Assembly (NCBI RefSeq): GCF_011392115.1
Contig: NZ_JAAJBT010000006.1
Location: 1 to 64,000, forward strand
Reading direction: 5' to 3'
Length of the DNA: 64,000 bases
From: Flavobacterium difficile
GTDB lineage: Bacteria > Bacteroidota > Bacteroidia > Flavobacteriales > Flavobacteriaceae
Positions 1 to 6,797 of this stretch are shown here, piece after piece (positions within the stretch are counted from its first letter, which is position 1; the number at the start of each line of letters is the position of its first letter). The notes beneath the pieces were generated by a model. That model was not told the origin of the DNA, ran no database searches, and worked only from the letters and a program-made list of their open reading frames with translations. The translations under genes were made by a program, and so were the position numbers.

Positions 1-280
1 TAAAAAAGTTCAATTGAAGATACACCTAATTTAGAGTTTGTGTAAGTGTAATAGAGGAAATAAAAAAAGGAGACTTCAAATTATGAAATCTCCTTTGTCG
101 GGGTGGCAGGATTCGAACCTGCGGCCTTCCCGCTGTGCGGGACGCGATAAGCATTAAAAAAGTTCAATTGAAGATACACCTAATTTAGAGTTTGTGTAAG
201 TGTAATAGAGGAAATAAAAAAAGGAGACTTCAAATTATGAAATCTCCTTTGTCGGGGTGGCAGGATTCGAACCTGCGGCC
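1..280. repeat. 126-bp exact direct repeat (1-126 and 155-280)
   Basis: Positions 1-126 are repeated without a mismatch at 155-280, a period of 154 bp. Each copy holds the last 28 bases of a tRNA-Pro gene (minus strand), then a hairpin built on AAGGAGA and TCTCCTT that looks like its terminator, then about 60 bp of AT-rich sequence. The 28-bp spacer at 127-154 is unlike the matching part of the intact tRNA. The first copy touches the window edge, so more units may lie upstream. The arrangement fits a partial tandem duplication, or the 3'-tRNA duplication left by an integrase acting at a tRNA. Confidence 0.9.
99..152 (-). pseudogene. tRNA-Pro 3'-half fragment
   Basis: The T arm and acceptor 3' strand (99-126) are identical to the intact tRNA-Pro at 253-326. 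The anticodon arm is replaced by a hairpin with stem CCCGC/GCGGG and a three-base loop, so there is no seven-base anticodon loop. The D arm stops after a few matching bases and the 5' acceptor strand is absent. It cannot make a functional tRNA. Confidence 0.75.
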
Positions 281-326
281 TCCTGCTCCCAAAGCAGGCG
301 CGATAACCGGGCTACGCTACACCCCG
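253..326 (-). tRNA. tRNA-Pro (anticodon TGG)
   Basis: On the minus strand the 74-nt gene starts CGGGGTGTAGCG and ends CCACCCCG, giving a seven-pair acceptor stem. The anticodon loop is TTTGGGA between CCTGC and GCAGG, so the anticodon is TGG (proline). The T loop reads GGTTCGAATCC. CCA is not encoded. A TATATTTG promoter lies just upstream. Confidence 0.97.
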
Positions 327-338
327 TAATTGCGAATG

Positions 339-346
339 CAAATATA
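339..346 (-). promoter_or_regulatory. TAnnTTTG -7 element for tRNA-Pro
   Basis: Minus-strand TATATTTG ends 12 bp before the tRNA 5' end. It continues as GCATTCG, and the same 14 bases occur in front of tRNA-Tyr at 31593-31606. Confidence 0.6.
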
Positions 347-441
347 CAGTTATTTTTATAACATCAAAATGATTTACGTGTTTTTTTCTCAGTTAAAATA
401 ATTTGTATTTTGTATATTTACCAAACATTTTAAATTGTATG

Positions 442-864
442 ATGAAAAACTATTTTTGCCTAGTATTATTAACAACTGTCTTAATTTCTTGTACTTCAAA
501 ACCAAAGAAAGAAGATATTAGTAAACTAAATGGCTATTGGGAAATTGAAAAAGTTGCATTTCCTGATGGAAATAAGAAAGAATATAATGTAAATGAATCA
601 ATTGATTTAATTTCAATTAAAGACAATAAAGGTATTAGACAAAAAGTAGCCCCACAATTAGATGGTTCTTATTTGAAAGGTATTTTACAAGATAATATTA
701 GAATTGTAGATAGTGCGGATTGTTTTTATTTGAAAACGAATTCTAAGTTTACAAAATGGGAAGAAAAAATTCTTTCCGTTTCTGATGAAAGTTTTGTTTT
801 AGAAAATGAAGCCAAAATTGTTTATCACTACAAGAAATTCGTACCCTACGAAAAAAGAAAATAA
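442..864 (+). CDS. Small lipoprotein of unknown function
   Basis: The product of about 140 residues starts with a lipoprotein signal (MKNYFCLVLLTTVLISC), so it should be lipidated and held in the cell envelope. The mature part is short and rich in beta-type sequence, with LNGYWEIEKV near its start, a pattern also seen in lipocalin-like Bacteroidota lipoproteins; that resemblance is weak. An ATG at 439 is an equally possible start; a longer reading frame begins at 403 but would put non-signal residues ahead of the lipobox. A near-consensus promoter element (TATATTTA, 413-420) sits about 20 bp upstream. The DUF721 gene follows 88 bp downstream on the same strand. Function is not recognised. Confidence 0.8.
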   Translation: MKNYFCLVLLTTVLISCTSKPKKEDISKLNGYWEIEKVAFPDGNKKEYNVNESIDLISIKDNKGIRQKVAPQLDGSYLKGILQDNIRIVDSADCFYLKTNSKFTKWEEKILSVSDESFVLENEAKIVYHYKKFVPYEKRK

Positions 865-952
865 GAAATAATCGCAACGGTTTAAAGTCTACTTAAGCAA
901 ATAAAAAATGCGATACCATATAGCTAATTAAAAAAACAATAAATATCTAGAT

Positions 953-1249
953 ATGAAGCGATTTAATGATGATTTTTCTGTAGGTGATGTAATGAAAGAG
1001 TTTATAAAAAAATCTTCTAAACTTGAAGCAGGTTTAGATGTCATAAATGTTAAAGAAACTTGGTTTAAAATGATGGGACCAGCTTTTAAAAACTATACAC
1101 AGCAAATAGAATTAAGAAGACAAACACTTTATATACAATTAAACTCATCTGTCGTTAAGCAAGAATTAGAATACGGAAAATCGAAAATTATTAAAATGTT
1201 GAATGAAGAATTGGGTAAAGAATTGATAAAAGAAATTGTGTTTAGGTAA
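953..1249 (+). CDS. DUF721 (DciA-like) protein
   Basis: This 98-residue protein matches the DUF721 family over its whole length, with the pattern VKETWFKMMGP and, near the C-terminus, LRRQTLYIQLNSSVVKQEL. DUF721 covers DciA, which in many bacteria helps load the replicative helicase; in Bacteroidota it is a short stand-alone form. Whether this copy binds the helicase is inference. In the Bacteroidota the gene commonly lies near recF and ndk, and ndk is the next gene here, convergent. No clear ribosome-binding site is visible, as is usual for the phylum. Confidence 0.85.
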   Translation: MKRFNDDFSVGDVMKEFIKKSSKLEAGLDVINVKETWFKMMGPAFKNYTQQIELRRQTLYIQLNSSVVKQELEYGKSKIIKMLNEELGKELIKEIVFR

Positions 1250-1290
1250 AAGGGATAAGGCAAAAGTGAAAAGATAATAATAAAACAAGA

Positions 1291-1324
1291 AAAAGGCGAC
1301 TTGAATTTTCAAATCGCCTTTTTT
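1291..1324. terminator. Bidirectional terminator between DUF721 gene and ndk
   Basis: AAGGCGA and TCGCCTT pair around an inner TTGA/TCAA stem, with a T run on the plus side and an A run on the minus side. It lies between convergent genes. Confidence 0.75.
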
Positions 1325-1369
1325 ATTTATATCAACTGTTCACTAATTACTGAACACTGATTACTCTTT

Positions 1370-1789
1370 TTAGAATTGCTCTCTTCCAGCGAAGTGGAAT
1401 GCACTTTCAATAGCAGCATTTTCATCTGAATCTGAACCGTGAACTGCATTTTCTCCAATTGAAGTAGCATATTTTTTACGGATAGTTCCTTCAGCAGCAT
1501 CTGCAGGATTTGTAGCACCAATTAAAGTTCTAAAATCTTCTACAGCATTCTCTTTTTCTAAGATAGCTGCAACGATTGGTCCGCGAGTCATGAATTCTAC
1601 TAATTCACCAAAGAATGGTCTTTCTGAGTGCACTGCATAAAATTTCTGAGCGTCAGCCACAGTTAATTGCGTTAATTTCATTGAAACGATTCTGAAACCA
1701 CCTTCAGTAATCATGTTTAAAATTCCACCGATGTGTCCGTTTTCAACTCCATCAGGCTTAATCATTGTAAATGTTCTATTTGTAGCCAT
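1370..1789 (-). CDS. ndk: Nucleoside diphosphate kinase
   Basis: Transfers the gamma phosphate from ATP to nucleoside diphosphates through a phosphohistidine, balancing NTP and dNTP pools in the cytoplasm. The 139-residue length is normal. The start [11 protein letters not shown] and the active-site block around His117 (NAVHGSDS) are diagnostic; the C-terminal FAGREQF is also typical. A TACCTTTG promoter element lies 18 bp upstream of the ATG, so the leader is very short. The gene is transcribed alone, convergent with the DUF721 gene and separated from it by a strong hairpin. Confidence 0.98.
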   Translation of the reverse strand: MATNRTFTMIKPDGVENGHIGGILNMITEGGFRIVSMKLTQLTVADAQKFYAVHSERPFFGELVEFMTRGPIVAAILEKENAVEDFRTLIGATNPADAAEGTIRKKYATSIGENAVHGSDSDENAAIESAFHFAGREQF

Positions 1790-1806
1790 TTTTCTTAAAT
1801 TTTTTG

Positions 1807-1814
1807 CAAAGGTA
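1807..1814 (-). promoter_or_regulatory. TAnnTTTG -7 element for ndk
   Basis: Minus-strand TACCTTTG, a full match to the flavobacterial -7 consensus, ends 17 bp before the ndk ATG. Confidence 0.65.
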
Positions 1815-1852
1815 GTATTTAATTTTTTATTGCAAAGCGGTTTTTTTGAAAT

Positions 1853-2677
1853 TTATTGAACAACAGATCTAACGACTCTAAAACCATAGAATTCATGTGT
1901 CTTTTCTGGAGCAGTTGAAATTCTGTTTGCTGGTCGCACATAATTGATTTGACTGTCCCAAGAACCGCCTCTAACGCTTTTCTTTTCGCCACTTTCTGGT
2001 CCTTTTGGATTTTTACTATCTTCAATTTTATAATAATCTTTGTTGTACCAATCCCAACACCATTCCCAAACATTTCCACTCATATCGTATAAACCAAGTT
2101 CATTTTGTAATTTACTTCCAACAACATGTGGTACGCCATTACTATTTCCTTTGTGCCAAGCAATTTCATCTAAAGTATTGCTTCCTGAATATTTAAATCC
2201 TTTAGATAGTTTCCCGCCTTTTGCAGCAAATTCCCATTCTGCTTCAGTTGGTAATCGGTAACCATTTGATTTGAAATTACAAGTATAAAACGGACCATTC
2301 ATTGCATAAGCTGGTGTAAATCCCTCTTTTTTACTCAACCAATTACAATATGAAATAGCTTCTTCCCAAGTTATGTTGTTCATGGGTAATTTATCTTGCC
2401 AACCCCATTTTGGAGCTTTAGGCATTTTTAATTTTGTGGCTTTTGTATATTGTTTCCATTCCCAAACGGTAACTTCAAATTTGCTAATTTCAAATGCGTT
2501 TAAAGTTACTTCATGTTTTTTTTGTTCGTCGGTATCGGCATTTCCATCTAAATCATCTGATCCCATGAAAAAAGTTCCACCTTCCACTTTAATCATAGAA
2601 AAAGGTAATAAGGTGTAAGAGGAAAGTAAAAAGGAAACAAGTAGCGTAACTGGTAATAAAATTGTTATTTTTTTCAT
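1853..2677 (-). CDS. Secreted FGE/SUMF1-fold protein, probably non-catalytic
   Basis: The 274-residue product has an N-terminal signal peptide or anchor (about residues 1-24) followed by a formylglycine-generating-enzyme fold: GGTFFMGSDD, FEVTVWEWKQYT, GYRLPTEAEWEFAAKGG, GNVWEWCWDWY and VRGGSWDSQ in the usual order. Catalytic FGEs need cysteines near the C-terminal RGGSW block; none is present there (RGGSWDSQINYVRPANR), so formylglycine formation is unlikely. The same fold is used for structural or binding roles in Bacteroidota, as in the gliding lipoproteins GldJ and GldK, but this protein lacks their extra length and I would not assign it to gliding. It has its own TACATTTG promoter. Confidence 0.85.
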   Translation of the reverse strand: MKKITILLPVTLLVSFLLSSYTLLPFSMIKVEGGTFFMGSDDLDGNADTDEQKKHEVTLNAFEISKFEVTVWEWKQYTKATKLKMPKAPKWGWQDKLPMNNITWEEAISYCNWLSKKEGFTPAYAMNGPFYTCNFKSNGYRLPTEAEWEFAAKGGKLSKGFKYSGSNTLDEIAWHKGNSNGVPHVVGSKLQNELGLYDMSGNVWEWCWDWYNKDYYKIEDSKNPKGPESGEKKSVRGGSWDSQINYVRPANRISTAPEKTHEFYGFRVVRSVVQ

Positions 2678-2719
2678 GTTTTTTAAGTGAATTGTTAAAT
2701 TTGGGTTATTTTACAGTCA

Positions 2720-2727
2720 CAAATGTA
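2720..2727 (-). promoter_or_regulatory. TAnnTTTG -7 element for the FGE-fold gene
   Basis: Minus-strand TACATTTG lies 43 bp before the ATG at 2677. A TTG (2747-2749, minus) is 19 bp further upstream and fits the -33 element. Confidence 0.6.
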
Positions 2728-2839
2728 TAATTACAACAAATTATAACAACAAAAAACAGATGAATTTTAATTAAAATCGATGAAATGCAGTAAATTTTAT
2801 ATCGGAAGTGCTTTTTTTTAGTTAAAAATTACGAATAAT

Positions 2840-4420
2840 TTATATTTTTATGGTTTTGAATTCCGTTTTTAATGGATTTGATAATAAAACGATAGTATTT
2901 ATAATTTCTTTTGAATAAAACTCGCTAAAATTATTTTTTCGCTCTTGCAGGCTGTTTTTTGGAAACAATTCATTTTGTAAGTGAATTATACGTTCTAATT
3001 TTTCAGCATGTACTCTTTTTTCAGCTTTTAATAAACGTTTTTCTAGATTTTCTAATCCTTTTATTTGTTTGGCTTCTTGCGCTTTTACAGCTCCCATAAA
3101 AGACTTATCAGTTTGTGCTGCAATATTTAATAGTGCAGTAAATTGTTTCTGTAGCATTGTCTTTTGTTCTGTAAAATCAATTTTGAAAACAGATAATTCT
3201 TTTGTTTTTTGATGTATTAATTCATCTTGTGTTAAAAATAATTCCGACCAAGTTATTTGAAGTTTCTCAATTTTTTCTATTTGTTTTTCAGTAGCAACCA
3301 CAAATGAATTACGTAAAATTAATATAGGAAAAGTCACATTTTGACATTCGAAATTACTTTTTAATTCTAACCAATAGGCAATTTCTCCACCGCCACCAAT
3401 GTACGCTAAGTTTGGTAAAATCACTTCTTGGTATAAAGGTCGTAAAATCACATTAGGACTAAATTTCTCCGGCGAATTTTTAACCAAATCTAAAATTTCT
3501 GTTTCAGAAAATTGAATATCTGTATTATTAACTTTAAAGATGTTGTTTTCGAAAATTATACGTTCACGTAAGTGATCTTCAATGTAAAAGAGGTTGATTT
3601 CTCTTGGGTTAACTTGAACCGTATAAGCTTTTAAATGCTCGATAGTTTTTGAAACTTCTTTGTAAGAATTTTGATTTATCAATTCCTCTTTTATGTACGG
3701 AGCAAAAAGTGTTTTTAAAGTTGCATCGTCGCCATCAATAATAACCAATCCTTCTTCTGAAAATAATTCATTCGCTAGATAACGAGTGGCATCGGCTAAA
3801 TTGCTGTGCTCTAAATAAGATTTTGTAAATAATTCTTTTAAAAATTTAGCATTTTCTCCAATGCCAATTGCATCTGAAAATTCTTCAAAAACTTGATTTA
3901 AACCTTCAGTAGACAAACGACCAACTGGTCCAGAACTTTCTCTTGTCCACTTAATTTTTTTATCCTTCAGATGGAAATGATTGATTTCATGAAAATCGTG
4001 ATCTTCTGTCGCCATCCAATAAACAGGAACAAAATTATGTTGTGGATATTTTTCTTTTAATTGCTTACATAAATTTATTGTAGAAGCTATTTTGTAGAGA
4101 AAATAAATCGGACCTGTAAATAAATTTAACTGATGTCCTGTAGTTATAGTATATGTGTTTTCAGATTTTAGTAGTTCAATGTTACTTTGCGTGTTTGCTG
4201 AAATAGTAACATTCTGATTCTGATTTTTTAAAGCTTCTACAAGAACCAATCGATTTTCTAAACTAAAATTTTTCGATTTCTCATTAATTTGAGCTTCGAA
4301 ATTTTCTAAAGTAGGAAAACGATGGTAAAGCGATTGTATTTCTGGCTTTTCATCTAAATAATCTACAATTAGTTTAGAGAAATAACCCGATTTTTGATAC
4401 GAAATACAGTCAGTTGGCAT
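2840..4420 (-). CDS. bshC: Bacillithiol biosynthesis cysteine-adding enzyme BshC
   Basis: BshC is the last step of bacillithiol synthesis, joining cysteine to glucosaminyl-malate. The 526-residue product has the family's usual length and landmarks: an N-terminal MPTDCISYQKSGYFSKLI, TTGHQLNLFTGPIYFLYKI, VYWMATEDHDFHEINHF, the GGGGEIAYWLELK block and a C-terminal helical coiled-coil segment with many Lys and Glu. I place the start at MPTDC (4420); an upstream in-frame ATG at 4444 would add eight residues. It is divergent from the radical SAM gene. bshA and bshB are not in the window. Bacillithiol use is established for several Bacteroidota. Confidence 0.93.
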   Translation of the reverse strand: MPTDCISYQKSGYFSKLIVDYLDEKPEIQSLYHRFPTLENFEAQINEKSKNFSLENRLVLVEALKNQNQNVTISANTQSNIELLKSENTYTITTGHQLNLFTGPIYFLYKIASTINLCKQLKEKYPQHNFVPVYWMATEDHDFHEINHFHLKDKKIKWTRESSGPVGRLSTEGLNQVFEEFSDAIGIGENAKFLKELFTKSYLEHSNLADATRYLANELFSEEGLVIIDGDDATLKTLFAPYIKEELINQNSYKEVSKTIEHLKAYTVQVNPREINLFYIEDHLRERIIFENNIFKVNNTDIQFSETEILDLVKNSPEKFSPNVILRPLYQEVILPNLAYIGGGGEIAYWLELKSNFECQNVTFPILILRNSFVVATEKQIEKIEKLQITWSELFLTQDELIHQKTKELSVFKIDFTEQKTMLQKQFTALLNIAAQTDKSFMGAVKAQEAKQIKGLENLEKRLLKAEKRVHAEKLERIIHLQNELFPKNSLQERKNNFSEFYSKEIINTIVLLSNPLKTEFKTIKI

Positions 4421-4468
4421 ATTTTTTTTTACAAAAATAATCATTTTTCGCCATCCACAATTAATTTT

Positions 4469-4476
4469 TATCTTTG
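4469..4476 (+). promoter_or_regulatory. TAnnTTTG -7 element for the radical SAM gene
   Basis: TATCTTTG ends 15 bp before the TTG start at 4492, so the transcript should be almost leaderless. This supports the TTG start. Confidence 0.6.
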
Positions 4477-4491
4477 TAAAAATATTTTTTC

Positions 4492-6675
4492 TTGAAAGAG
4501 CTACTTCTCATCACACCGCCTTTTACACAATTGAATACGCCTTATCCTGCAACGGCTTATATCAAAGGGTTTTTAAATACCAAAAATATTGCTGCTTTTC
4601 AAATGGATTTGGGAATAGAAGTGATTTTAAAATTGTTTTCCAAAACAGGATTACAACACATTTTTGATGCTGTAGAAGAATCAAAACTTATTTCAGAAAA
4701 CTTACAACGTATCTTTAGTTTGAAACACGACTATATCGATACGATTGATGCTGTAATTACTTTTCTTCAAGGAAATAATGCGACATTGGCACGCCAAATT
4801 TGTAGTGGAAATTTTTTGCCAGAAGCGTCTCGTTTCAATCAGCTAGATGATATGGAATGGGCGTTTGGAAATATGGGCATGCAAGACAAAGCCAAGCATT
4901 TAGCTACGTTATATTTAGAAGATTTATCTGATTTTATTGTGGCATGTATCGATGAGAATTTCGGTTTTAGTCGCTACGCTGAACGCTTGGGAAGAAGTGC
5001 GAATTCTTTTGATGAATTATACGCTGAATTACAAAACGAAACAACATATATTGATTCAATCACGCTTAAAATTTTAGAGAACCGAATTAGAGAAGTTCAT
5101 CCGAAATTGGTACTAATTTCTGTTCCTTTTCCCGGTAATTTATACAGTGCTTTTCGTTGCGCACAATTTATAAAAGCTAATTTTCCTCAAATTAAAATTT
5201 CGATGGGTGGCGGTTTTCCGAATACCGAATTGCGTAGTCTAAATGATAAGCGAGTTTTTGAGTTTTTCGATTTTATTACTTTAGATGATGGCGAATTACC
5301 AGTAGAATTAGTACATAAAGCAGTTTGTAATCCTGAACTTGTTTCCGAATCTGAATTCAAAAGAACTTTCCTTTTAGAAAACAATGAGGTCGTTTATAAA
5401 AACAACACGACAAAATCTGATTACAAACAAGCAGAAGTAGGCACACCAGATTATTCCGATTTATTATTAAATAAGTATATTTCTGTTATCGAAATTGCCA
5501 ATCCAATGCACAGTTTATGGAGCGATGGGCGATGGAATAAATTAACAATGGCGCATGGCTGTTATTGGGGAAAATGTACGTTTTGTGATATTTCTTTAGA
5601 CTACATTAAAATTTACGAACCTATCGCGGCTAAAACTTTGGTCGATAGAATGGAAGAACTAATTGCGCAAACTGGCGAAACTGGTTTTCATTTTGTAGAT
5701 GAAGCTGCGCCACCAGCTTTAATGCGTGAAGTAGCTTTAGAAATTTTAAAACGTAATTTAGTAGTTACTTGGTGGACCAACATTCGTTTTGAAAAAAGTT
5801 TTACCAAAGATTTATGTTTGCTATTAAAAGCTTCAGGTTGTATAGCAGTTTCTGGAGGTTTAGAAGTGGCATCAGATAGATTATTAGAACTTATTAAAAA
5901 AGGTGTTACTGTTGAACAAGTAGCAAAAGTGACGCATCATTTCACGGAAGCCGGAATTATGGTGCATGCGTATTTGATGTATGGCTATCCTACACAAACG
6001 ATTCAAGAAACGGTAGATAGTTTAGAAATGGTGCGACAACTGTTCGAATTAGGAGTAATTCAATCCGGGTTTTGGCATCAATTTGCGATGACAGCGCATT
6101 CTCCAGTAGGTTTAAATCCTGACGAGTTTGGAGTAATTCCGCAACAAAACGAAATTACTTTTGCCAATAACGACATTCAATTTAAAGATAAAACAGGTAT
6201 CAATCACGATAAGTTTAGTTTCGGATTAAAAAAATCGTTATTCAACTATATGCACGGATTGTGTTTCGATTACGATTTACAAGATTGGTTCGAATTTAAA
6301 ATTCCGAAAACTAAAATTGCACCTAATTTTATTGAAGAAGCTATTTTTGATACTTCTGATTTCTCAATAAAATTAACTTCTAAAGTAATCTGGTTGGGTA
6401 AACAACCCATTGTTGAACATTTTACCAAATCTAAAAAAGGTAATTCTTGGGAAATGACAAATTTACTTTTTCATTTTAAATCGGAATCTGTAACCATTAC
6501 TTTAGAACAACCAATTGCAGAATGGTTAATTGAAATTTTACCAGTAATTCAGACAAATCCAATTTTGCTTAAAGATTTCAAACAAAATTTTGAAACGCAT
6601 TTCGACGATTTTGAATTGTTTTGGTTTTCAAAACCTATAGTTTCACTTCGTAATTGTGGATTATTGACTTTTTAA
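4492..6675 (+). CDS. B12-binding-type radical SAM protein
   Basis: The 727-residue protein joins an N-terminal cobalamin-binding-like region (about residues 1-290, opening MKELLLITPPFTQLNTPYPA and carrying ISMGGGFPNTELR) to a radical SAM barrel. The cluster motif is C357-x4-C362-x2-C365, one residue longer in the first gap than the textbook CX3CX2C; some B12-dependent members have this form. The usual DxHxxG cobalamin ligand motif is not obvious. Later blocks (VSGGLEVASDRLLELIKKG, AYLMYGYPTQT) belong to the radical SAM fold. The start is TTG, placed by the near promoter and by homology of the first residues to related proteins. The substrate is unknown; it stands alone between bshC and a kinase. 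Confidence 0.85.
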   Translation: MKELLLITPPFTQLNTPYPATAYIKGFLNTKNIAAFQMDLGIEVILKLFSKTGLQHIFDAVEESKLISENLQRIFSLKHDYIDTIDAVITFLQGNNATLARQICSGNFLPEASRFNQLDDMEWAFGNMGMQDKAKHLATLYLEDLSDFIVACIDENFGFSRYAERLGRSANSFDELYAELQNETTYIDSITLKILENRIREVHPKLVLISVPFPGNLYSAFRCAQFIKANFPQIKISMGGGFPNTELRSLNDKRVFEFFDFITLDDGELPVELVHKAVCNPELVSESEFKRTFLLENNEVVYKNNTTKSDYKQAEVGTPDYSDLLLNKYISVIEIANPMHSLWSDGRWNKLTMAHGCYWGKCTFCDISLDYIKIYEPIAAKTLVDRMEELIAQTGETGFHFVDEAAPPALMREVALEILKRNLVVTWWTNIRFEKSFTKDLCLLLKASGCIAVSGGLEVASDRLLELIKKGVTVEQVAKVTHHFTEAGIMVHAYLMYGYPTQTIQETVDSLEMVRQLFELGVIQSGFWHQFAMTAHSPVGLNPDEFGVIPQQNEITFANNDIQFKDKTGINHDKFSFGLKKSLFNYMHGLCFDYDLQDWFEFKIPKTKIAPNFIEEAIFDTSDFSIKLTSKVIWLGKQPIVEHFTKSKKGNSWEMTNLLFHFKSESVTITLEQPIAEWLIEILPVIQTNPILLKDFKQNFETHFDDFELFWFSKPIVSLRNCGLLTF

Positions 6676-6797
6676 ATTTTTATGTTAAATCACAACATGT
6701 AATATAAAATTATTGTTATATTACTGATATTTATTTGCTAAAAATCTTGTTTTGTTATTTTTTTATTATATTTAAAAAATTAATTGCAGGTGTATTT

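Noticed and set aside
1853..2677. Calling the FGE-fold protein a gliding protein such as GldJ
   Set aside because: It lacks their length and lipoprotein signal, and no gliding genes are near.
6735..6797. Upstream TTG extension of the CHASE4 kinase
   Set aside because: It adds 21 hydrophobic residues ahead of a normal short cytoplasmic start at the ATG of 6798.
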